Source: JAJZSS01 sp964463505 (GTDB lineage Bacteria > Chloroflexota > Anaerolineae > Anaerolineales > UBA4823). From it: DNA of 62,306 nt. The position numbers and the translations under genes are program-made. The DNA is taken from NCBI GenBank assembly GCA_964463505.1, contig CAYXDC010000011.1, positions 1-62,306 on the forward strand, given 5' to 3'. The notes under the pieces are model-generated. The model was not told the DNA's origin. It saw only the letters and a program-made list of their open reading frames with translations, and searched no databases. Below are positions 18,250-26,020 of the stretch, piece by piece. Each line of letters starts with the position of its first letter. Within the stretch, counting starts at the first letter, position 1.

Positions 18250-18323
18250 TCGGGGCGCAGGGATTTGAACCCTGGACCTCACGGTCCCGAACCGTGTGCT
18301 CTACCGGGCTGAGCCACGCCCCG
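18250..18323 (-). tRNA. tRNA-Pro (anticodon CGG)
   Basis: Full cloverleaf on the minus strand. Acceptor CGGGGCG pairs with CGCCCCG. The D-stem is GCTC/GAGC. Anticodon stem CACGG/CCGTG encloses loop TTCGGGA with anticodon CGG. T-arm CAGGG/CCCTG has loop TTCAAAT. The discriminator base is A. CCA is not encoded. The 170 bp upstream to degV hold no gene. Confidence 0.95.
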
Positions 18324-18494
18324 ATGCGCCAGAATTATATACCACACCCGAGTCTTTGGCAAGCCGCAGAATATTCGTAATGCAGCTTCCACAGCATTGG
18401 GCGAGCATGAACCATTCGCATTATAAAAATCGGTTGTAAAATAGAATTAAGCTGTGAATGGACTGGCCAAACCCATGCACAGCGGGAGTAATCC

Positions 18495-19361
18495 GTGGGG
18501 CACATCGCAATTGTTACTGATACAACCGCCAGCATTCCCGAGCCATTACTTGAAAAATATCAGATTCGCACCGTTCCGTACTTTATCCACCGGGGTAAGG
18601 AGACTCTGCGCGATCTGGTAACGATTTCTCGCGCAGCCTTTTACAGCTGGCTGCCCACCGCCACAGAGCTGCCCAAGACCGCCAGCCCGGGACCAGGGGA
18701 TTATTTCGAACTCTACAACCAGCTTGCCACCCAGGAAGATGTGGATGAGATTATTTCAATCCATATGACTTCGAAGGGCAGCGGGGCTTATCAAGCCGCA
18801 TTGTGTGGCAAGGAGATGGCCGAGGAACAGCACCCCAATTTGGCAATCCAGGTCGTGGATACCCTGAATGTATCGATGTGCCAGGGATGGATCGCGCTAG
18901 AATCTGCGCGTTCAGTATTGGAAGGCTTGTCTTACACGGCCATCCTCGACCGGATCCAGCGCTTGATCCCCAAAGTACGCATGATCCAGACGGCCGATAC
19001 ACTGCATTATCTATATCTGGGTGGGCGCATTGGCCGCGCCAAGCACCTGGTAGGTTCGCTGCTGAACATCAAACCCTTGATCAGCATGGAAGATGGTTTA
19101 ATCGTCGCTCTGGGCACTGCGCGCAGCCGGATGAAAGCCTACCAGCGCATGGCCGAGCTGGTCGAGAGCGCGGTGGGGGGAATCGGAGGAATAAAAATTG
19201 CCTATGTCCATGCCGCGGCGGCCGATGAAGTCTTAAAAATTAAGCAGCTTGTTGAGGCGCGTGTCAACGTCGTAGAAAGCCTGATTGCCGAACTCTCCCC
19301 CGCCCTGGGAGTACATTCTGGACCTGGTACAGTCGGTTTCTGCTTTTACCCGCTGGACTAG
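18495..19361 (+). CDS. DegV family fatty-acid-binding protein
   Basis: DegV/FakB-type protein, 288 residues, which in other bacteria binds a fatty acid for phosphorylation by FakA. The GTG start at 18495 has GGGAG 6 nt upstream. The N-terminus IAIVTDTTASIPEPL is diagnostic, as are SPGPGDYFELY, ISIHMTSKGSGAYQAA (Ser-rich lipid-phosphate loop) and ADTLHYLYLGGRIGRAK. The C-terminal SPALGVHSGPGTVGFCF is typical. FakA is not in the window. Confidence 0.9.
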   Translation: MGHIAIVTDTTASIPEPLLEKYQIRTVPYFIHRGKETLRDLVTISRAAFYSWLPTATELPKTASPGPGDYFELYNQLATQEDVDEIISIHMTSKGSGAYQAALCGKEMAEEQHPNLAIQVVDTLNVSMCQGWIALESARSVLEGLSYTAILDRIQRLIPKVRMIQTADTLHYLYLGGRIGRAKHLVGSLLNIKPLISMEDGLIVALGTARSRMKAYQRMAELVESAVGGIGGIKIAYVHAAAADEVLKIKQLVEARVNVVESLIAELSPALGVHSGPGTVGFCFYPLD

Positions 19362-19373
19362 ACCGATCCAGAC

Positions 19374-20807
19374 TCAATTATCCGGTTCAAGATGAACCAG
19401 GATATCAATCACCCCATCCAGCTGCTGGCATAACTCGTGCTCAACCCGGTCTGCAAGCTGGTGAGCTACTGTCACTGGTGTATCCCCCGCAATCGTACAA
19501 TCCAAAGAAACGCGATAGCCCTTGCCATCCTCCGGTAAACGACTGACGGCGATATTACGTGGAGAGCTGATCTCCGGAATAGCCTCAATCACGTTTTGGG
19601 CTGCGCGCTGTACCATTTCTTCAAGCTCTTCAGGCACCTGCAAGGCTTCCTGTACGCGTGTAGACGCCATTTCGATGTGCGTGCGCAGGGTATGCACTTC
19701 AGGCAAACGCCGGCGCACATCCCACTCCAGGCGATCCGCCAATGTATGCGCTTCGCCGATGGTCAGGCTGGGCTCCACCCCGATATGAACTTCAACCACC
19801 AGGTTGCCATCCACCCGGTGCGCCCAGGATTCATGGATGGTGATGCCCAGCGCATCGGCGGCGTGTTTTAGCACAGCAAATAGCGCTGGCGCATCCGGAC
19901 CTTCAGGGCGCTGCGCTTCCAAGTGCAAGGTGACATCATTGATCTGCGATAGTTCTAATAATCTACGGCGAACTTCATCAGCAATCGCATCCGCTTCAGA
20001 AATCGTCCGGTCAGGTGAAACTCGGATGTGCAAATCCACTGCCGCGCTGCCTTGTGCGCCACGACTGCGTACACGGTGGAAGGACTCCACGCCATTGACT
20101 GAGCGCACAATGGAGGCAATCTGATTTGGGTCTACTGGCGCTTGATCCAGCAAAACTGGCAGGTTATCGCGCAAGATATCTACTCCAATCTTGGCAATCA
20201 GCAGGGCGACCCCGATAGCCAGTATCGGATCTGCCTGGGGGAATCCCAGGCGCACCAGGATTAACCCCACCAGGACTGAGAACGAAACCAGGATACTGGC
20301 GCGGGTATGCAAGGCATCCGCTACCAGGATCTCTGATTTTAGCTGCCGGCCCTGACGCAGCTCATAATAACTGGTTACGGCTTGAATTCCCATGGAAAGG
20401 ACCAGCGCCCCTATTGTCCACGGATTGATCAGGACCGGCTCTTCGCCACTACGCAGGCGCTCCCAGGCTGCCTGGAGCAGCTGCCCGGTGGTGACGAAGA
20501 GCAAGATGGCGATACTCAAGGCTGCAAGAGTTTCAAATTTTCTGTGACCGTAGGGATGTTCCGCATCGGGTGGTTTGGCGGCAGCATATAAGCCCGCCAG
20601 ACCCACAATATTTGACAATCCGTCAAATAAACTATCCAGGGCATCTGCGATGACACTGATAGCGCCTGTGGCAATACCAGCCCCCAGCTTGACTGCCGTT
20701 GCAGCAAAGTTGAGCAGCATAGTGATGATCAATACCCGCCGGATATGCGCTAAATCGCGCGTATCGGTGACAAAATATCCATCATCTGTCCAGTTGAACT
20801 TTTGCAT
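19374..20807 (-). CDS. Cation diffusion facilitator transporter with repeated cytoplasmic domains
   Basis: CDF-family metal exporter, 477 residues; most members exchange Zn, Fe or Mn for protons. Six hydrophobic segments lie in the first ~220 residues. The TM2 site DSLFDG supplies the D-x3-D pair. In TM5 the usual HxxxD is HTRAS, so the second Asp is Ser and the transport site is incomplete as judged by YiiP. After the membrane part come about three copies of the ~80-residue cytoplasmic dimerisation domain (e.g. VNGVESFHRVRSRGAQGSAAVDLHIRV), where most CDFs have one. Convergent with degV, 12 bp apart. Metal specificity cannot be called. Confidence 0.86.
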   Translation of the reverse strand: MQKFNWTDDGYFVTDTRDLAHIRRVLIITMLLNFAATAVKLGAGIATGAISVIADALDSLFDGLSNIVGLAGLYAAAKPPDAEHPYGHRKFETLAALSIAILLFVTTGQLLQAAWERLRSGEEPVLINPWTIGALVLSMGIQAVTSYYELRQGRQLKSEILVADALHTRASILVSFSVLVGLILVRLGFPQADPILAIGVALLIAKIGVDILRDNLPVLLDQAPVDPNQIASIVRSVNGVESFHRVRSRGAQGSAAVDLHIRVSPDRTISEADAIADEVRRRLLELSQINDVTLHLEAQRPEGPDAPALFAVLKHAADALGITIHESWAHRVDGNLVVEVHIGVEPSLTIGEAHTLADRLEWDVRRRLPEVHTLRTHIEMASTRVQEALQVPEELEEMVQRAAQNVIEAIPEISSPRNIAVSRLPEDGKGYRVSLDCTIAGDTPVTVAHQLADRVEHELCQQLDGVIDILVHLEPDN

Positions 20808-20852
20808 GAGCAGGATTATACCTGCATTACAGGCAGCAGAAAACTTCTGCGC

Positions 20853-22460
20853 TTATGGGACGATGTGGAAGATCACCGCAAACCGGTCGCGATACACTTC
20901 TTCCATGCGAGGATCAGCGCGTGCTTCGCGAATAAAGGCCGTGTGATTGAGATCAGATATGGCATACCGGGAGGCAAACTTTCCCTCGATCTGCTCAGAA
21001 GGTTGATCCACCTGGCCGCGCGTGATGGCTACCCAATCGTCGTAAAGCTGGGCATTATACGATTGCAGATAAGTTGGATCCAGCCCAGCCAGATACGTGT
21101 TGTGGGTATTGTAAAAGAACAGACGCGGGAAGTCATCCCAGTCGGTTTGAAAAATACGCTCACCGGGTTCAGTGTTTTCCATCAACCAGGCAGATGCATC
21201 AGCGTAAGTCTGATATGGTTTGGCGCTTTGCATGCTATCCATGGTGGCGGGTAGTGTGTGCAATATACTTAAAGCAACAAGGATCACCGCTGCAGCGCCG
21301 ATCCACCAGTATTGCTGGCGAGGTAAGAAATAGCGCTTCAGCTTATCAGGCACAGTCGCAAAGGTTTCCTCCAGCCAGCCGCCTGGCGCTAACAGAGATT
21401 GAAAAGCCAGGCTGCCAAAAATCAATACAAACGGGGGGAAATATTCAATAAACCGGCGTGACTCCAGTGTCATCCATCCAAAGAGAAACATCGCGAACAT
21501 TGCCAGAGCAGTTGCCGTGTTCATGCGCCGCCCGCTCAAGCCCAGGCTGAGGAAGCCTAAACTCAGGATCAATAAAGCTGGCCAGGAATTTTCCACGAGC
21601 TGCGCGGTGGTGTAGGGGTACCATTCGTTACCCACGCGTACTGCGGTGGCTTCCAGGGCTTTGGGAAGGATATGCCGGACAGCAAAGATGATGTCATACG
21701 GGAAGTAGGGATTGATCACCAGGCCGGCGATAATCCCCAATACAGAGTACAGCAAAGGTTTCAGTACCAGGCGCCGCTCAACCAGCCAGACAGCCAAAGC
21801 ATATACCACTGCCAAAATCGGTAAGAGAGGAAAGGCATTATACAGCCAGACATACACAAATCCGACCAGGAAAAACAGCCTGGTCCTGCCCTGCAACATC
21901 CAGTGCAAACTCAAAGCCAGCACACCCAGAGACAGTGACTGGGCGCGCGTGATACTCATGCGGTAGAGAAACGCATCGGATATAACCAGCAGCCCTAAAG
22001 CCCACAAACCCGCATAACGCACCTTCTGCCCGCGCAACAGCCACCAGACACAGACAAATGCAAGGCTGGCAAAAATAACACTGGCCCATTTGGCTCCCAG
22101 CCTTAAATCACCAAAGGTAAATGGGATCAAGGCAACATGGAAGAGAAAGTGGTGATCGTAGTACTCGCGCTCGTTTAAGATGCTCAGCGGTAGCCAGGGA
22201 AAATCCGGGCGCAAACCCTCCTGGCGCATGATCTGGGCCATTTTGATGTGGTAATAGCCATCATTGTCAGGCATATCCGGAGTGGAGAATTGAATCACCG
22301 CCATACCCAGGCCAAATAATAGAAACAGGATAGCTGCCTGCAGAAAGATTTGGAGCTTTGTTCGATCCAACATGGTAAGACGAATGGGCTTGCCTGCCTG
22401 GAGGCTACGGCGAAGCCATGGATAGATCCCTTTCGTGTTGAAGAGTTCGGGGTTCATCAT
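20853..22460 (-). CDS. Polytopic membrane protein, GT-C glycosyltransferase-like
   Basis: 535 residues with 10 or more hydrophobic segments. The first periplasmic loop carries DMPDNDGYYHIKMAQIMRQEG (residues ~48-68); an acidic D-x-D/YYH loop after TM1 is typical of GT-C enzymes such as oligosaccharyltransferase STT3-like and PMT-like proteins. The C-terminal soluble part includes GERIFQTDWDDFPRLFFYNTHN, which also recurs in such proteins. Likely a polyprenyl-phosphate-sugar-dependent transferase (inference). The ATG at 22457 is an alternative start. No neighbouring glycan genes support it. Confidence 0.65.
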   Translation of the reverse strand: MMNPELFNTKGIYPWLRRSLQAGKPIRLTMLDRTKLQIFLQAAILFLLFGLGMAVIQFSTPDMPDNDGYYHIKMAQIMRQEGLRPDFPWLPLSILNEREYYDHHFLFHVALIPFTFGDLRLGAKWASVIFASLAFVCVWWLLRGQKVRYAGLWALGLLVISDAFLYRMSITRAQSLSLGVLALSLHWMLQGRTRLFFLVGFVYVWLYNAFPLLPILAVVYALAVWLVERRLVLKPLLYSVLGIIAGLVINPYFPYDIIFAVRHILPKALEATAVRVGNEWYPYTTAQLVENSWPALLILSLGFLSLGLSGRRMNTATALAMFAMFLFGWMTLESRRFIEYFPPFVLIFGSLAFQSLLAPGGWLEETFATVPDKLKRYFLPRQQYWWIGAAAVILVALSILHTLPATMDSMQSAKPYQTYADASAWLMENTEPGERIFQTDWDDFPRLFFYNTHNTYLAGLDPTYLQSYNAQLYDDWVAITRGQVDQPSEQIEGKFASRYAISDLNHTAFIREARADPRMEEVYRDRFAVIFHIVP

Positions 22461-22476
22461 ACCACCTATAAAAAGC

Positions 22477-22508
22477 GGCTGCAGGCAAGATGGATCCTAC
22501 CTGCAGCC
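22477..22508 (-). terminator. Rho-independent terminator after the DUF5667 gene
   Basis: Arms GGCTGCAGG and CCTGCAGCC (9 bp) followed on the minus strand by CGCTTTTTATAGG. Located 39 nt past the stop of the Asp-rich protein. Confidence 0.75.
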
Positions 22509-22547
22509 ATGTGTTCTGCCTACACGATTACATGATCCTATTTATGA

Positions 22548-23801
22548 TCAGTCGTCATCACCATCGTCGTCGTCATCACCATCGTCGTTATCGTCGTCAT
22601 CATTGTCGTCGTTATCGTTCAGATCGTCATCGCCATCATCGTTATCATCGTCGTCGTTATCGTTGAGGTTGTCGTCCCCATCGTCATCGTTGTCGTTGAG
22701 GCTGTCGTCCCCATCGTCATCATTGTCGTTCAGATCATCGCCATCGTCNNNNNNNNNNNNNNNNNNNNNNNNNNNNNNNNNNNNNNNNNNNNNNNNNNNN
22801 NNNNNNNNNNNNNNNNNNNNNNNNNNNNNNNNNNNNNNNNNNNNNNNNTCATTGATGCCATCATTGTCATTGACATTGGCATCGTCACCATCTGCCAGTT
22901 CAACCTCACGCAGGGTCAGATTGCCATTCGCATCTTGCAGAGCGTGCACCTTAACCAAACTGCCAACCGTGATCAGTCCCTTGATCTCCGAGGCCGAGAT
23001 GAGGACTAATGTCCGTCCGCTTACCATCCAGGAGTCTGCATTGATTGCTTCAACAGTGCCAACAAACTCGATCTCGTCCGTGAAGCCGCCAGCTGTATTA
23101 GAAACCTGGATCGCTCGTTCGACTTCATTGCGAGCTGCATCGGGTAAGGCATTCACCATGCCACTCAGGGTCTCTGCGTAGCGCTTAAGCAGTCTAGCTA
23201 CCTGGGAAGCCAACTCCTGAGCGCCGGTCGGATCGCCTGCCGCCACAGTTTCGAGAGCCGCGATTGCGCTCTGGACATACTTTTCGTATTCCTGGACCGC
23301 GGTGGCAATATCTGCATAGCGCCCACCTGCGATCAAACGTGCAATCTCATCCAGGCGGCGTTCTGCAAACGCCAGATTGAGCTGGGCTTTATCGGCTGCA
23401 TCCCGCGACAGGGATACACGAGTCTGTTCAACACTGGTCTTGACGCCATAAAGAGCATCGCCGGGTAACGCAGATTGGGAGGCGTAAGCTGTCATTCCAG
23501 CCCCGCCAAACATAAATACAACCAGAGCCACAAAGGCTGCTGCCAGGGTAAATACCGTTCGAAATCTAGGGGTAGCCATAATCCATTTCTCCTTCCATCG
23601 CTGGTAAAAAGTTGTCGTGCCCGCTATGCGGGAATTGTCTGAGAAACCTTGCTCTTTGACAATCTCATCCACCTCAGCAATGAAATTGGCTTTGGCTCTG
23701 GCTGCCACATGAGGATCACGAGGGGGAACCGCACGCAGTTGATTCAACCTGCGATTCAGCTCGGGGTCTACTGGTTGTTCTGAAAGATGATTATCAGCCA
23801 T
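22548..23801 (-). CDS. DUF5667-type membrane protein with Asp/Asn-rich repeat tail (contains assembly gap)
   Basis: N-terminus (residues 1-80) is cytoplasmic; one membrane segment follows (FRTVFTLAAAFVALVVFMFGG). Then comes the DUF5667 signature ASQSALPGDALYGVKTSVEQ and RVSLSRDAADKAQLNLAFAERRLDEI. A later beta-rich stretch (DEIEFVGTVEAINADSWMVSGR) resembles DUF5666. The C-terminus is a long D/N/G repeat built on DDDGDD and LNDND units, which could bind calcium (inference). It begins 6 nt after the stop of an ECF sigma gene, so it probably acts as the membrane partner of that sigma factor. The 100-N gap interrupts the repeat; true length and frame across it are unknown. Confidence 0.75.
   Translation of the reverse strand: MADNHLSEQPVDPELNRRLNQLRAVPPRDPHVAARAKANFIAEVDEIVKEQGFSDNSRIAGTTTFYQRWKEKWIMATPRFRTVFTLAAAFVALVVFMFGGAGMTAYASQSALPGDALYGVKTSVEQTRVSLSRDAADKAQLNLAFAERRLDEIARLIAGGRYADIATAVQEYEKYVQSAIAALETVAAGDPTGAQELASQVARLLKRYAETLSGMVNALPDAARNEVERAIQVSNTAGGFTDEIEFVGTVEAINADSWMVSGRTLVLISASEIKGLITVGSLVKVHALQDANGNLTLREVELADGDDANVNDNDGINXXXXXXXXXXXXXXXXXXXXXXXXXXXXXXXXXXDDGDDLNDNDDDGDDSLNDNDDDGDDNLNDNDDDDNDDGDDDLNDNDDNDDDDNDDGDDDDDGDDD
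22561..22748. repeat. Low-complexity GAT/AAC-type repeat (Asp/Asn tail), proximal part
   Basis: Short imperfect tandem units of cgtcatc/catcgtcgtt type that encode the Asp/Asn-rich tail. The array runs into the N gap and resumes briefly beyond it near 22849-22890. Such arrays collapse in short-read assemblies, which explains the gap. Confidence 0.85.
22749..22848. other. Scaffold gap (100 N)
   Basis: Exactly 100 N, the common default for a gap of unknown size. It falls in the Asp/Asn repeat of the DUF5667 protein. Confidence 0.98.
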
Positions 23802-23807
23802 TCGTAT

Positions 23808-24344
23808 TTACTCCTCACGCCCGATTACGGTCTGGCGTAACGTTACAAGAGCACGATATTGCAATGCGCGTGTAGCATCCACTGTTTTACCCAGATGTTC
23901 AGCGACCTGGTCGTGGGACCAATCTTCCATAAAACGCAGCTCAATAACCATCCGTTGATCGTACGGCAACTGGAGGAGGGCTCTTCTGAGCTGCTCAGTC
24001 TCCAGTTTGGAATGAACTCCGTTTTCGAGATCGCCGTCTGGGTCAGGATGTGTGTCTGCTTCCAGGAGCACATCGGGGGTTTGCTTGCGATAGAAATCAA
24101 CCGCCCAATTGTGCGCCATCCGGTACAGGTAAGCCCGCAAATTGCCTTCGGGGGAGCGCCCGCGCCGGATTACCTGTAAAAACCTGGAAAACGTTTCCGC
24201 CACACATTCCTCCGCCAGATCCTGGTCGCCTAGTAACCGGTAAGCGTACCGGTACAGGCCTGGGCTATAGTCTTCATAGACCCTTACCAGAGATTGCTTG
24301 TCCAATTGTTGTGCTTCGGTCGACAGTATTGCTTCCATGCGCAT
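23808..24344 (-). CDS. RNA polymerase ECF-type sigma-70 factor
   Basis: ECF sigma factor, 178 residues, with only the sigma2 and sigma4 regions. Sigma2: LYRYAYRLLGDQDLAEECVAETFSRFLQ (about 30-57) and LRAYLYRMAHNWAVDFYRK. Sigma4: LLQLPYDQRMVIELRFMEDWSHDQVAEHLGKTVDATRALQYRALVTLRQ, including the HTH. The gene is followed after 6 nt by the DUF5667 membrane protein, a frequent arrangement. It diverges from a second ECF sigma gene across a 257-bp intergenic region. Confidence 0.92.
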   Translation of the reverse strand: MRMEAILSTEAQQLDKQSLVRVYEDYSPGLYRYAYRLLGDQDLAEECVAETFSRFLQVIRRGRSPEGNLRAYLYRMAHNWAVDFYRKQTPDVLLEADTHPDPDGDLENGVHSKLETEQLRRALLQLPYDQRMVIELRFMEDWSHDQVAEHLGKTVDATRALQYRALVTLRQTVIGREE

Positions 24345-24584
24345 GGTTTCTCACCCTTTATAACGTTGGCTGGAGTATAACATGACGAATCTTATCGCCT
24401 TACTTAGCAAGTGCTCATTTCTGGCAACCTGGTTGCGAATAACACATAGATACGGAAAATTAACTGCTTCGGTTTTTAGCTTAAGGAAATCTATGCGATG
24501 AATTATTTCGTATTAATGAACAACCGCTTAAGCTTCCTATGGCCAGCCAGCCAAAGAGACGTGAGATATAGCCCACATTGGCAT

Positions 24585-24590
24585 TATAAT
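24585..24590 (+). promoter_or_regulatory. -10 element implying a leaderless sigma-factor mRNA
   Basis: TATAAT ends 11 nt before the ATG at 24602 and no Shine-Dalgarno sequence lies between. Transcription would start at or within a few bases of the start codon. The -35 position is poor (TGAGAT). The rest of the 24345-24601 gap shows no gene. Confidence 0.4.
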
Positions 24591-24601
24591 CTCGACACTC
24601 T

Positions 24602-25213
24602 ATGGCGAAATTAAAACCTCTCCAGCCTGCGGTTAATTTTTCAGAACTTAGCGATCCCGATTTGCTGAATTGGATCAAGAACGCAGATCAGTCAGCTCTG
24701 GGCGAGCTCTATGATCGCTATCACCGATTGGTGTACAGCCTGGCGTACCAGACCATCGGAGAGAGCGCCGTGGCAGAAGAAATTACGCAAGATGTATTTT
24801 TGCGCATATGGGAAAAAGCAGCCACCTACCACGCAGAACAAGGCAAAGTGCTCACCTGGATCGTAACCATCACTCGTAACCGGGCGATTGACCTGTACCG
24901 GCGCAGGCGCATCCGCCCGGAAAACAATCCGCTGGTTTGGGAGGAGTTAACCCCACTTGAACGCAGCGATGGCACCAACATAGAGGCTGAAGTAGACAGA
25001 TCAATGATGCGTACGAGCATACGGACTGCCCTGGCGAGTTTACCTGCTGAACAACGGCAGGCGCTTAGCCTGGCTTTTTTTCGCGGATACAGCCACTCAG
25101 AAATTGCCGAGAATCTACAAGAGCCGATCGGGACGGTCAAAACGCGCATTCGCCTGGCAATGCAGAAGCTGCGCCAGTATTTATTGGATGAAGCTGGCCT
25201 GGAAAATGATTAA
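24602..25213 (+). CDS. RNA polymerase ECF-type sigma-70 factor (SigK/RskA-type)
   Basis: 203 residues. Sigma2: ALGELYDRYHRLVYSLAYQTIGESAVAEEITQDVFLRIWEKA, then VLTWIVTITRNRAIDLYRRRRIRPE. Sigma4: ALASLPAEQRQALSLAFFRGYSHSEIAENLQEPIGTVKTRIRLAMQKLRQ. The adjacent gene, 38 nt downstream, is a zinc-binding anti-sigma factor, so the pair forms a sigma/anti-sigma module that probably senses an envelope or redox signal. The possible leaderless start is noted separately. Confidence 0.93.
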   Translation: MAKLKPLQPAVNFSELSDPDLLNWIKNADQSALGELYDRYHRLVYSLAYQTIGESAVAEEITQDVFLRIWEKAATYHAEQGKVLTWIVTITRNRAIDLYRRRRIRPENNPLVWEELTPLERSDGTNIEAEVDRSMMRTSIRTALASLPAEQRQALSLAFFRGYSHSEIAENLQEPIGTVKTRIRLAMQKLRQYLLDEAGLEND

Positions 25214-25251
25214 AGTTATGTGCAGAACTAAGTTGTATCAGGTATCTATCC

Positions 25252-25995
25252 ATGGATAACACCGACCTCATCTCTGATCTGCTGCCGGCATACAGCCTGG
25301 ACTGCCTGGACGCTGATGAAGCCGAAAAAGTAGCCAGCCACCTGCCAGAGTGTTCCCGGTGTAGACAGGAACTGCAAGATTACCAGGAACTGCTGAGCCG
25401 GATGGCGCTTTCAGTGCCGGAACATTCACCCTCTCCTGAATTGAGGGGGAAAATACTGGCAGTTACCCAACCAGCCCGAGAAATCCACCAAACTGAGGTC
25501 AAATCCAAACCGGTAGATAAAGCTCAGAGTCGCTGGAATGCAAATTACTTCTGGAAGATTGCACTGCCTGCCTGGGGAGTCTTGAGCCTGATCGTGATAT
25601 TGCTGCTGGGCATGAGCAATATCAGCCTGGGAAGGCGTTTAACCAGCCTGGAAGCCGGCCGCCTGGGCTTTCAGACGGTCTCCTTGAGTGGAACAGATAC
25701 AGCGCCGCAATCTGTGGGATTACTGGTGATCAGCCCCGATGGACAGGACGGCTGCCTGGTAGTGGATGGAATGCCCGCTCTGGCAGATGACCAGGATTAC
25801 CAGCTTTGGCTGATCCGTGATGGCCAGCGCACCAGCGGCGGAGTATTTCACAGTTATGCCAGTGGCTATGGTGTGCTTTGGATACACACTGAGCAGCCTT
25901 TGGTGAGTTATGAAGCGTTCGGCGTGACCATCGAGCCGATAGGTGGCAGCCCTGATGCAACTGGTGATAAAATTATGGGTGGCAACCTGAATTAA
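25252..25995 (+). CDS. Zinc-finger anti-sigma factor, RskA-like
   Basis: Membrane-anchored inhibitor of the preceding sigma factor, 247 residues. The N-terminal ZAS motif is HLPECSRC (H-x3-C-x2-C, residues ~30-37), which grips sigma2/sigma4. One TM segment lies at ~107-125 (ALPAWGVLSLIVILLLG). The extracytoplasmic RskA domain includes DGCLVVDGMPALADDQDYQLWLI and GVTIEPIGGSPDATGDKIM. Signal-dependent proteolysis is the usual release route for the family; no protease is nearby. Confidence 0.9.
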   Translation: MDNTDLISDLLPAYSLDCLDADEAEKVASHLPECSRCRQELQDYQELLSRMALSVPEHSPSPELRGKILAVTQPAREIHQTEVKSKPVDKAQSRWNANYFWKIALPAWGVLSLIVILLLGMSNISLGRRLTSLEAGRLGFQTVSLSGTDTAPQSVGLLVISPDGQDGCLVVDGMPALADDQDYQLWLIRDGQRTSGGVFHSYASGYGVLWIHTEQPLVSYEAFGVTIEPIGGSPDATGDKIMGGNLN

Positions 25996-26020
25996 TAGCG
26001 TTCGTTCCAGGAATTTAACG

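Noticed and set aside
22561..22748. Possible CRISPR or regulatory repeat array
   Set aside because: Units are a few bases long without spacers and encode the Asp/Asn protein tail.
22435..23181. Plus-strand Ser-rich frame across the N gap
   Set aside because: Antisense of the Asp/Asn repeat (GAT/GAC read as Ser codons); contains the gap.
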